Part shown: positions 8,352-15,366 of the stretch, piece after piece
Position numbering within the stretch: position 1 is the first letter of the stretch
Layout of the letters: each line of letters starts with the position of its first letter
Assembly: GCA_002494015.1 (NCBI GenBank)
Contig: DLAR01000064.1
Span: 8,432 to 29,454 of the forward strand
Direction of reading: 5' to 3'
DNA: 21,023 nt
Source of the DNA: Porphyromonadaceae bacterium UBA7042
GTDB lineage: Bacteria > Bacteroidota > Bacteroidia > Bacteroidales > Muribaculaceae
Translations under genes and position numbers: made by a program
The notes under the pieces: model-generated
What the model was told of the DNA's origin: nothing
Databases searched by the model: none
The model's input: the letters and a program-made list of their open reading frames with translations, nothing else

Positions 8352-8663
8352 TTAAAATTTCATTTGGGTGATGTCATGAACGTCAATGTTCTTGGCCACG
8401 CGGTAAAGGTTGATGATGATTGCGATTGCAAGGGCGGTCTCGGCAGCGGCGATACCGATAGCAAAGAGGGTGAACATCATGCCTTCCATCGATCCGGGGA
8501 AAAGATAACGGTTGAAGACGACAAAGTTAATATCGACAGCGTTGAGCATGAGCTCAATCGAGATGAGCATAGCAATCATGTTGCGGCGCGTTAGAAAACC
8601 ATAGACACCGCAGCAGAACATCACCAGCGAAGGAATGAGATAGTAGACAGGTGTAAATTCCAT
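8352..8663 (-). CDS. nuoK: Complex I membrane subunit NuoK
   Basis: A 103-residue protein with three membrane helices, homologous to mitochondrial ND4L. It carries the two buried glutamates of the central proton channel, Glu37 in ISIELMLNAV and Glu75 in AAAETALAIAI, which correspond to Glu36 and Glu72 of the E. coli protein. A clear RRN basic turn follows helix one. Spacing is tight: 3 bp after nuoJ and 6 bp before nuoL, suggesting coupled translation. No odd features. Confidence 0.97.
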   Translation of the reverse strand: MEFTPVYYLIPSLVMFCCGVYGFLTRRNMIAMLISIELMLNAVDINFVVFNRYLFPGSMEGMMFTLFAIGIAAAETALAIAIIINLYRVAKNIDVHDITQMKF

Positions 8664-8666
8664 GAT

Positions 8667-9182
8667 TTAACGTTTACGGGCGACAACAATGCCACCGATT
8701 ATACAAGCGAGTAACAACACACTGATAGCCTCAAACGGCAGAAGATACTGACCGTAACCGGTGCCGAGCATAGCGGTGCCGATCTGATGCATCGTGGGGT
8801 TCTGCATCGAGGGAAGGGCTGTGAAAAGGTCGGCACAACGCGAGCACAAGGCCCAAGCAGCGACACCGGCCATGGCGACAGCGCCGACGAGACCGAGGGC
8901 ACGGCTGCGAGAAGCCAGTTTCTCGCTGTTGTCACCGGGCTTCGTGGTCAGCAAAATAGAGAACACGAAAAGCACAACGATGCCGCCGGCATAAACCGCA
9001 ATCTGCACCGAGCCGAGAAACTCATAGTCGAGCTTGAAATAGAGGGCAGCGGTAGCAAACAGGGTAAAAAGCAGGTAGGTCGCAGCGCGCAGGATCTTGC
9101 GGGTGGTGACAGTCAGTACCGAGAAGACGATAATCGACAGGGCGATTATCAGGTAGATAATGATACTTCCTACTGATTCCAT
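8667..9182 (-). CDS. nuoJ: Complex I membrane subunit NuoJ
   Basis: The ND6 homologue, 171 residues with five membrane helices. The diagnostic segment is LDYEFLGSVQIAVYAGGIVV, matching the family pattern in which a flexible Gly-rich helix (TM3) controls coupling between the quinone site and the antiporter-like subunits. The C-terminus ends on the positive stretch ARKR. It begins 21 bp after the nuoI stop and is followed by nuoK after 3 bp. Length is normal. Confidence 0.96.
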   Translation of the reverse strand: MESVGSIIIYLIIALSIIVFSVLTVTTRKILRAATYLLFTLFATAALYFKLDYEFLGSVQIAVYAGGIVVLFVFSILLTTKPGDNSEKLASRSRALGLVGAVAMAGVAAWALCSRCADLFTALPSMQNPTMHQIGTAMLGTGYGQYLLPFEAISVLLLACIIGGIVVARKR

Positions 9183-9203
9183 ATACTGTGATAGAGTTTA
9201 ATT

Positions 9204-9953
9204 TTATTTTTCGGGGGTAGCGGGAGCGTCGCCGGCGGCTTTCTTGGCAGCCTCGCGCTCGGCTTTCAACTTGGCGGCTTTTTCAAGAGCCGCGCGAATC
9301 TTGGCCTCCTTCTCGGGATCGCCTCCGGCAGCGGCAAGAGCCTTTGCAGCCGGGTCGGCATCAGAGGCCGGGGCTGCGGCGGGAGAAGCCTCGGCGGCAG
9401 CTTTTTTCTTGGCCTCGGCGGCAGCTTTTGCTGCTGCAATCTTGGCTTCTTTTTCGACCTGCAGCTTGGCTATCTGCTCGGGGGTGGGCTTGGGTTCCTC
9501 TTTTTCGGGGAGGTAGTTGAGCTGCTCGACGAGTTTGGAGCGGGTAAACACTGCCTGCTCGAAATTGTTGGAGAACTCAAGCGCGTCGGTAGGGCAATTA
9601 GTCGCGCAGAGCTGGCAGAAGGTGCAGCTACCGAGGTCATAGATATACTTGTCGAGTTTTTTCTTTTTCTTTCCGTCCCATGTCTCGACCATTTTGGTGT
9701 CAAGGTGTATTGTTCCGTTGGGGCAGACGCGCTCACAAGTTCCGCAGGCAATACACTTGTGGTTGCCTTCCGAGTCATATTTGAGCGTCAGTTTGGCACG
9801 GAAACGTGGTGCCACGGGGGGATTGTCGCGGTTTTCGGGATAACGCTCGGTTATTTTAGGAGTAATAAACTCTTTACCGGTCACCTGCATACCTTTGAGC
9901 AAGCTCACGATACCCGATCCGAGTGATGAAAAATAGTCTTTAACACTACCCAT
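9204..9953 (-). CDS. nuoI: Complex I iron-sulfur subunit NuoI with long Ala/Lys/Glu-rich C-terminal tail
   Basis: NuoI is the peripheral-arm subunit that holds clusters N6a and N6b and leads electrons to NuoB. Two ferredoxin-type [4Fe-4S] motifs are intact: Cys67, 70, 73, 77 (CIACGTCERVCP) and Cys110, 113, 116, 120 (CTFCQLCATNCP), with the usual swap of the fourth cysteines expected. An N-terminal amphipathic helix should rest on the membrane arm. A lysine cluster (GKKKKKLDK) lies between the two motifs. The unusual part is the tail: from about residue 155 to 249 the protein is almost only Ala, Lys, Glu and Pro, likely helical or disordered, roughly adding 90 residues to the 150-180 typical of the family. 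This is the first nuo gene after the atp block, 80 bp behind atpG. Confidence 0.96.
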   Translation of the reverse strand: MGSVKDYFSSLGSGIVSLLKGMQVTGKEFITPKITERYPENRDNPPVAPRFRAKLTLKYDSEGNHKCIACGTCERVCPNGTIHLDTKMVETWDGKKKKKLDKYIYDLGSCTFCQLCATNCPTDALEFSNNFEQAVFTRSKLVEQLNYLPEKEEPKPTPEQIAKLQVEKEAKIAAAKAAAEAKKKAAAEASPAAAPASDADPAAKALAAAGGDPEKEAKIRAALEKAAKLKAEREAAKKAAGDAPATPEK

Positions 9954-10033
9954 AGAGATCTGTTAAAAATATTGATTGGTTATAATCGTTAATTGCGTGA
10001 TATGATGGTTGCTGCCTGAAACGGGATGAGCCG

Positions 10034-10915
10034 TTACCTGACTTGGCCTCCGAGGATGTCAAGGAGTTCTGTGGTAATGCTCTGCTGACGCAGCTTATTA
10101 TATTCGAGTTGAAGTTGCTCAAGAAGTTTCTTGGCGTTGTCGTTGGCACTCTGCATGGCCATGATGCGCGCAGCCTGTTCCGAAGCCCTGTTCTCGGTGA
10201 ACACTTCCTGCATGACGGCGAGAAGGAACATCGGGAGTACCGAGACAAAAATCGTCGCGGCATCGGGTTCAAAGATGTAGGGGCGGCACAGTAACTCGAC
10301 ACCGTTGGCCGAGAATGTATCCTGAACGATGGGGAGAATCTGCTCGCAACGCAACACCTGACGCGACACGCTCTTGAAATTCATGTACATGAGGTCGATT
10401 TTGTCAATCTCACCTGACAAGAACAGTTGCTGGAGCTGCTCGTTGAAAGCCTTTACGTCGTCACCCGAAGTCTTGGAATTGACATTTTCAAAAGTCTTGA
10501 TTTCAAGGTTGGAATCGACGAGCTTGCGCAACGCTTTTAGAATCTTGGAGCCCACCGGGATGGCGACAATCCTGACATCGCTGCCATATATCTCGCGATA
10601 GCTCTTGAAACGGGCGATAACTTCTTTAAAGATATTGATGTTATAGGCTCCGCACAGGCCGTCGTCAGAACCGAAGATTACCACTCCGACAGTGGATACT
10701 TCCCGCGCCTCGGTCAGCGGTGACGAAAACTCAGCATCGGCGCTCATCAGGTTGCCGATGATGGTTTCTATCTGCTGACGAAACGGAAGAAGACGGCGCA
10801 GGCCGGCTTCGGCACGGTGCATCTTGGCCGATGAAATCATTTTCATCGCGCCGGTAATCTTTTCGGATGATGCGACTGAGCCGATGCGCCCTTTAAGTTC
10901 GCGTAAGGTTGCCAT
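10034..10915 (-). CDS. atpG: ATP synthase F1 subunit gamma
   Basis: The central rotor shaft of F1, 293 residues. The amino terminus has the family signature (MATLRELKGRIGSVASSEKI, then TGAMKMISSAKM), which forms one strand of the coiled coil, and the C-terminal helix (NAKKLLEQLQLEYNKLRQQS) supplies the other. FGSDDGLCGAYN at about residues 78-89 is the conserved core motif of the globular part. It is the last atp gene here; a 71-bp gap containing a strong hairpin separates it from atpA, and 80 bp separate it from nuoI. Length is normal. Confidence 0.97.
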   Translation of the reverse strand: MATLRELKGRIGSVASSEKITGAMKMISSAKMHRAEAGLRRLLPFRQQIETIIGNLMSADAEFSSPLTEAREVSTVGVVIFGSDDGLCGAYNINIFKEVIARFKSYREIYGSDVRIVAIPVGSKILKALRKLVDSNLEIKTFENVNSKTSGDDVKAFNEQLQQLFLSGEIDKIDLMYMNFKSVSRQVLRCEQILPIVQDTFSANGVELLCRPYIFEPDAATIFVSVLPMFLLAVMQEVFTENRASEQAARIMAMQSANDNAKKLLEQLQLEYNKLRQQSITTELLDILGGQVR

Positions 10916-10943
10916 TTATTGAACAGTTATTGTAAATGGTTCC

Positions 10944-10970
10944 CGGCGCGGCGACAATGTCGCCGCGCCG
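10944..10970. repeat. GC-rich perfect hairpin between atpA and atpG
   Basis: Arms 10944-10956 and 10958-10970 are exact reverse complements (CGGCGCGGCGACA on the plus strand), giving a 12-bp stem with a three-base loop. It starts 16 nt after the atpA stop. Neither strand shows a run of T after it, so it is not a canonical terminator. Such a stem could stall 3' exonucleases and keep the upstream atp message more stable than the downstream one, or be a processing site. That role is inference; the structure itself is plain. Confidence 0.75.
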
Positions 10971-10986
10971 CAAACCGCTTTATTCG

Positions 10987-12558
10987 TTAGTTGTATCGTG
11001 CCGATATTTCCGATGCGGCATCAGTGAGGTTCTTGGCCACTTCGTCGCTGAGATTACCCTTGCCGATTTCTTCGATGGCTTGGGGATACTTGGCGTGGAC
11101 AAGCTGAAGGAACAGTTTCTCAAATTCGGCCACCTTGTCGAGGGGGACGTTTTCAAGAAGTCCGCGTGTACCGCAGAAGATGACGGCTACTTCATCTTCG
11201 ACCTCCATGGGCGAATACTGGGGCTGGATGAGAAGGCGCTCGTTCTTGCGTCCTTTGTCGATGACTCGGGCAGTCACCGGGTCGATGTCGCCGCCAAACT
11301 TGGTGAACGATTCGAGTTCTCGGAACTGTGCTTGGTCAATTTTCAGCGTACCGGCCACTTTTTTCATTGACTTGATCTGAGCGTTACCACCCACACGCGA
11401 CACGGATATACCCACGTTGATGGCGGGGCGGATACCGCGGTTGAACAGTGCGGTTTCAAGGAAAATCTGACCGTCGGTAATCGAAATAACGTTGGTCGGG
11501 ATATAGGCCGACACGTCACCTGCCTGAGTCTCAATTATGGGTAGCGCGGTGAGCGAGCCACCACCCTTTACCTTGTCTTTGAGCACCTCTGGAAGGTCGT
11601 TCATGTTGGAGGCCACTTCCTGATTGTCGATAATCTTGGCGGCACGTTCGAGCAGACGCGAGTGGAGATAGAAAATATCGCCGGGATAAGCCTCGCGGCC
11701 CGAAGGACGCTTGAGGATGAGCGAAATCTCGCGATAGGCTACGGCCTGCTTGGAAAGGTCGTCATAAACGATGAGCGCGTCACGGCCAGTGTCGCGGATG
11801 AACTCGCCGACGGCCACGCCCGCAAAGGGTGCATAGTAACGCATCGCAGCCGAGTCGGCGGCGGTGGCGGCCACGACCACGGTGTAGTCGAGCGCGCCGT
11901 GCTGGCGGAGAGTCTCGACAGTAGAGGCTACCGAGGAGGCTTTCTGACCGATGGCGACATAGATACAGTAGACGGGCTTGCCGTTTTCAAAATTCTTGCG
12001 CTGGTTGATGATTGTGTCGATAGCGATAGCTGTCTTGCCAATCTGGCGGTCACCGATGATGAGCTCGCGCTGTCCGCGGCCTATAGGCACCATCGAGTCG
12101 ATGGCTTTCAGACCTGTCTGGAGGGGCTGTTTCACCGGCTGGCGGAAGATAACGCCGGGAGCCTTGCGTTCAAGGGGCATCGGGAGCAGTTCTCCCTGAA
12201 TGGGGCCGCGACCGTCAATGGGCTGACCCAAGACGTTGATAACACGGCCAAACAAACCGTCGCCCACATGGATTGAGGCGATTTCGCCGGTGCGCTTGAC
12301 GGTCATGTTTTCGGTCACTTTGTCGATATTGTTGAGAAGGATGACACCGACGTTGGACTCCTCAAGGTTGAGGGCCACGCCTTTGACACCGTTTTCAAAC
12401 TCGACAAGCTCGTTGGCGCACACGTTGTCGAGACCGTAGACATGAGCCACGCCGTCGCCCACTTCAAGGACGATGCCGGTCTCTTCAAACGACACTTTCG
12501 AGTTGACGTTTTCGAGTTGTTGCTTTAATACTTCCGAAATCTCGCTTGGGTTGATCAT
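10987..12558 (-). CDS. atpA: ATP synthase F1 subunit alpha
   Basis: The regulatory nucleotide-binding subunit of F1, 523 residues. Visible motifs are the P-loop GDRQIGKT at 169-176, the Walker B region DALIVYDDLSKQAVAYRE at about 260-277, TALPIIETQAGDVSAYIPTN, and the arginine finger Arg388 in ISVSRVGGNAQIKSM, which reaches into the beta catalytic site. The N-terminal segment with INPSEISEVLKQQLE is the delta-binding helix. It follows atpH by 19 bp. Nothing is missing or inserted to a degree that would affect function. Confidence 0.98.
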   Translation of the reverse strand: MINPSEISEVLKQQLENVNSKVSFEETGIVLEVGDGVAHVYGLDNVCANELVEFENGVKGVALNLEESNVGVILLNNIDKVTENMTVKRTGEIASIHVGDGLFGRVINVLGQPIDGRGPIQGELLPMPLERKAPGVIFRQPVKQPLQTGLKAIDSMVPIGRGQRELIIGDRQIGKTAIAIDTIINQRKNFENGKPVYCIYVAIGQKASSVASTVETLRQHGALDYTVVVAATAADSAAMRYYAPFAGVAVGEFIRDTGRDALIVYDDLSKQAVAYREISLILKRPSGREAYPGDIFYLHSRLLERAAKIIDNQEVASNMNDLPEVLKDKVKGGGSLTALPIIETQAGDVSAYIPTNVISITDGQIFLETALFNRGIRPAINVGISVSRVGGNAQIKSMKKVAGTLKIDQAQFRELESFTKFGGDIDPVTARVIDKGRKNERLLIQPQYSPMEVEDEVAVIFCGTRGLLENVPLDKVAEFEKLFLQLVHAKYPQAIEEIGKGNLSDEVAKNLTDAASEISARYN

Positions 12559-12577
12559 TGGGAATATAGGGGTGTGA

Positions 12578-13123
12578 TTAGTTGCTTAAAAGTTTCAGAC
12601 GCAATTGCTTTAACTCATTGGCAATCGAGGCGTCCAGCTTTTCATTATTGATATTTACAACGAAACCTCCGATGAGGGAAGGGTCGGTCAGATGGCTGTA
12701 TTCCATCGTCGCGCCCTTGAGATGGCGCTCGATCAGGGTCTTCAGCCGCGTTTCGTCGGCCTCATCCATCGGTGCCGCCGAGGTGACGGTGACAAGATAG
12801 ATGCGATGCTCGTCGCGATAGATGCGCAGGTAGGCCAACGCAATATCTCGGATGAGTGCCAGACGGTTGTTCTCGACAAGCAGATGCAGAAAATCGTTGA
12901 ACACTGCGTCGTCGGGAGCAGCCCCGGCGGCGGTGGTCAATAGCTTGACCTTGTCTTCCACCGAGACAAAGGGATTGGCCACTGCCTGCTGGAGAGCGGC
13001 CTCTCCGGCAAAGGTTTTGACCAGATTCTTCATCAGGCCATAGAGGCGTTCGTCTGACTTCTTTTCGAGGGCAAACTTGAAAAGAGCCTTGGCGTAACGG
13101 CTTGGAATAAGACCTTCGTTCAT
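12578..13123 (-). CDS. atpH: ATP synthase F1 subunit delta
   Basis: The stator subunit that ties the top of F1 to subunit b, 181 residues, within the family range. It opens with the six-helix N-terminal domain (SRYAKALFKFALEK) that binds alpha and ends with the diagnostic C-terminal motif DPSLIGGFVVNINNEKLDAS followed by an amphipathic helix. It lies 9 bp after atpF and 19 bp before atpA. Sequence conservation of this subunit is always low, so position between atpF and atpA adds weight to the call. Confidence 0.95.
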   Translation of the reverse strand: MNEGLIPSRYAKALFKFALEKKSDERLYGLMKNLVKTFAGEAALQQAVANPFVSVEDKVKLLTTAAGAAPDDAVFNDFLHLLVENNRLALIRDIALAYLRIYRDEHRIYLVTVTSAAPMDEADETRLKTLIERHLKGATMEYSHLTDPSLIGGFVVNINNEKLDASIANELKQLRLKLLSN

Positions 13124-13132
13124 TTCAGTTTA

Positions 13133-13630
13133 TCAGTTTTGTTTCTCCATTTCATCGAGCAGAGACCCGACGAGTTTCTGCTGGGCGCCGGTGTCGGCCA
13201 TCTGGTTGCGCACGACTTTCTGAGCGATGTCGAGGGCGAAAGAGCTCACCTCGTTGCGGAATTGCAACTCGGCTTCTTTGCGTTCCTGCTCAATCGACAC
13301 TTTTGCGGCATCCATGACCTTCTTGGCCTCGGCTTGCGCGGCAGTGCGGGCTTCGTCGATAATCTGGGATTTCATTCGGTCGGCCTCGCGGAGCATGTCG
13401 GCCTGCTGGCGGCGTGCTTCAGCAATCTGACGGTCGGCCTCCTCACGGGCATGGTCAAGCTGTTCTTTGGCATTTTGAGCATACTCCACACCCTTGTCGA
13501 TGAGGTCGGCACGGCTTGTGACACCCTTCATAATCGCCGGCCATCCCCATTTCCACAAGATGAGGAAAAGGATGGCGAAGGAGACGAACATCCAGAATAT
13601 CAAGCCGAAATCAGGCGTGAAAAGTTCCAT
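13133..13630 (-). CDS. atpF: ATP synthase Fo subunit b
   Basis: The peripheral stalk protein, 165 residues. One membrane helix at about residues 8-27 (LIFWMFVSFAILFLILWKWG) is followed by a short turn (PAIMKGV) and a long, highly charged Ala/Glu/Lys/Arg helix predicted to dimerise as a right-handed coiled coil. A single b gene is present, so the stalk should be a homodimer, unlike the b/b' pair of phototrophs. It is separated from atpE by 15 bp and from atpH by 9 bp. Confidence 0.96.
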   Translation of the reverse strand: MELFTPDFGLIFWMFVSFAILFLILWKWGWPAIMKGVTSRADLIDKGVEYAQNAKEQLDHAREEADRQIAEARRQQADMLREADRMKSQIIDEARTAAQAEAKKVMDAAKVSIEQERKEAELQFRNEVSSFALDIAQKVVRNQMADTGAQQKLVGSLLDEMEKQN

Positions 13631-13645
13631 ATCTCTATGCCGGGA

Positions 13646-13891
13646 TTAAACGAACATTGCGAGGATACAAACGATAACGGCAAAAAGAGCCACACCCTCG
13701 ATAAGGGCAGCAATCACAATCATGTTACTGCGGATGTCACCGGTCGACTCGGGCTGACGGGCAATAGCTTCCATAGCCGATCCGCCGATTTTACCGATAC
13801 CGATACCGGCTGCGAGAGCTGCGATGGCAGCACCGAAACATGCACCGATACCAAGAGTTCCATTAATTGCTGCTAAAATCATTGCTAACAT
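13646..13891 (-). CDS. atpE: ATP synthase Fo subunit c
   Basis: The rotor-ring proteolipid, 81 residues folding as a helical hairpin. Helix one is Gly/Ala-rich (GIGACFGAAIAALAAGIGIG), the polar loop contains Arg45-Gln46-Pro47, and helix two has the ion-carrying carboxylate Glu65 in AALIEGVALF. The residue after the glutamate is Gly, and the Ser/Thr pair and helix-one Gln of sodium-type c subunits are not seen, so a proton ring is the likelier reading (inference from family knowledge). An internal Met at codon 4 is an alternative start. The 33 bp behind it before atpB in the transcript order are short and AT-rich. Confidence 0.96.
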   Translation of the reverse strand: MLAMILAAINGTLGIGACFGAAIAALAAGIGIGKIGGSAMEAIARQPESTGDIRSNMIVIAALIEGVALFAVIVCILAMFV

Positions 13892-13924
13892 AATTCTTTA
13901 AATTTAAAAGTTATGGTAATTTAA

Positions 13925-15055
13925 TTATTTTATTGACAGAGTCGGGGAGACAGCCTCGGGAACTTCTTTGTGTTCCTTGGCCTTGTGGTCGTGGCCGTCT
14001 TCCTGAGCAAGCGAGATGAATATTGTCGACAACATCGTGAAGACATAAGCCTGAATGAAGCTGACAAGGACATCAATCAGGAGCATGAATACCGAGAACA
14101 GAACCGAGACAACGGCTGTCGCTCCTGTAACCACCGGTCCCATCGCTGCAAAGATAAATATCAGCAGCGTCAGAACTATCACAATCATGTGGCCACCCAT
14201 CATGTTGGCGAAAAGACGCACTGTCAGAGCTGCCGGTTTCGTAAAAATTCCGAAAAGCTCGATGACCGGCATAATGGGCAGCGGCCATTTCAGCCACCAC
14301 GGTACGTCGGGGTTGAAAATTTCTTTCCAGTAATGTTTGGTAGCGAAAATATTAGTTATCAAGAACGTGAAAATCGCCAGCACGAGAGTGACCGCAATGT
14401 TGCCGGTCAAGTTGGCGCCGCCGGGGAAAATCACTATCAACCCCATCAGGTTCATTACGAGGATAAAGAGGAACACGGTCAGCAGATAAGGAGCGAAACG
14501 CGGGGCCTTGTCCTTGAGTGTGGGCTTAATGACACCGTCATAAATAAACATGATCAGCGCCTCTATCGCCCCGGTAATCTTGCGCGGGGCCTTCATGCCC
14601 ATGCGCTTGTGCCAGCGGGCGACAGCCATCACTCCCCAGATTACGAGTATCATTGTTATGAATATCGCGCACACATTCTTGGTAATAGAGATGTCAAACG
14701 GCTTGATTTCCTCACCGTTTACAATCTCAACGACTTTTCCCTTGTATTCGCTGTCTTTTCCTGCGAGTTTAAACGTAGCGTTACCGTCGACATATTCTTT
14801 GCCCGCCTCCAGTTTAGAGGATGAGAAGACGTGCAGGCCGTCGGTGCCCCACACGATGACAGGCAGAGGAATGCGCACATGGTGGTTGAAAGGAACCTCC
14901 CAGCCATAGCCGTCCCCGAGATGCTCAAAAATAATCTCCTTGGGATTGACACCGCCCTCCCCTTCTGCCTCGTGTCCGGCCGCAGCCGCACCGAGGGGGA
15001 ACACAAGTGCAATCAAGGCAAAAATTGCCGTCAGGAATATAGACTTTCTCATCAT
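13925..15055 (-). CDS. atpB: ATP synthase Fo subunit a with signal peptide and periplasmic domain
   Basis: Subunit a forms the two half-channels for protons against the c-ring. The frame is open from an ATG at 15076, but that would overlap atpC; the paired ATG codons at 15055 and 15052 lie just after the atpC stop and start a clear signal peptide (MMRKSIFLTAIFALIAL, then an AAAAG cleavage region), so I choose 15055, giving 376 residues. After it comes a periplasmic section of about 100 residues that E. coli AtpB lacks but Bacteroidota proteins share. The channel domain is normal: the essential arginine, Arg280 in this numbering, lies in LTVRLFANMMGGH, with SFIQAYVFTMLSTIFI after it. The C-terminal tail is His/Lys/Glu-rich. 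No atpI-like gene sits between atpC and atpB. Confidence 0.95.
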   Translation of the reverse strand: MMRKSIFLTAIFALIALVFPLGAAAAGHEAEGEGGVNPKEIIFEHLGDGYGWEVPFNHHVRIPLPVIVWGTDGLHVFSSSKLEAGKEYVDGNATFKLAGKDSEYKGKVVEIVNGEEIKPFDISITKNVCAIFITMILVIWGVMAVARWHKRMGMKAPRKITGAIEALIMFIYDGVIKPTLKDKAPRFAPYLLTVFLFILVMNLMGLIVIFPGGANLTGNIAVTLVLAIFTFLITNIFATKHYWKEIFNPDVPWWLKWPLPIMPVIELFGIFTKPAALTVRLFANMMGGHMIVIVLTLLIFIFAAMGPVVTGATAVVSVLFSVFMLLIDVLVSFIQAYVFTMLSTIFISLAQEDGHDHKAKEHKEVPEAVSPTLSIK

Positions 15056-15063
15056 CAAGTGGA

Positions 15064-15300
15064 TTAATAGATGCACACCGACACTACGTTGCTATCGACA
15101 TCGACAATTCCGCCTCCTATCGTGACTTCCTTTTCATCGCCGCTGTCGAGCGTGAAACGGACCGCGCCGGGGGTAAGGGTCGAGATGAGCGAGGCGTGGC
15201 CGGGCAATACCGTGAACGCTCCTTTCGCGCCGGGTAAGTGAACGACTTTTACCTGCCCCTCAAAGAGGACATCTTCTGCCGATATAACTTTTAGTATCAT
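15064..15300 (-). CDS. atpC: ATP synthase F1 subunit epsilon, N-terminal domain only
   Basis: Epsilon joins gamma to the c-ring. The 78-residue product contains the beta-sandwich domain with its signature (LPGAKGAFTVLPGHASLIST at about residues 22-41, and IGGGIVDVDSNVVSV near the end) and stops where the two C-terminal helices would begin. Family members such as the E. coli protein have about 130-140 residues and use those helices to block rotation in the hydrolysis direction. The short form is, to my knowledge, common in Bacteroidota and not a truncation by mutation; the stop falls cleanly, 8 bp before atpB. It lies 66 bp after atpD. Confidence 0.95.
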   Translation of the reverse strand: MILKVISAEDVLFEGQVKVVHLPGAKGAFTVLPGHASLISTLTPGAVRFTLDSGDEKEVTIGGGIVDVDSNVVSVCIY

Positions 15301-15366
15301 TGCTTAGTTCTTTAATAATATTATCAAATCGGACGCTCCGCGCGGGGGCGGGGATGGCCACAGAGG

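Noticed and set aside
6903..8594. A 563-codon open frame on the plus strand, opposite nuoL and part of nuoK
   Set aside because: Its translation is extremely rich in Glu, His, Asp and Arg with no domain, as expected for the antisense of hydrophobic membrane helices. NuoL is unmistakable on the other strand.
15056..15076. Upstream ATG of atpB overlapping atpC
   Set aside because: It would put seven unrelated residues before a textbook signal peptide; the ATG pair at 15055/15052 fits better.
15325..15355. GC-rich pairing in the atpC-atpD gap
   Set aside because: The stem needs a G-T pair that becomes a C-A mismatch on the transcribed (minus) strand, so no stable hairpin forms in the mRNA.
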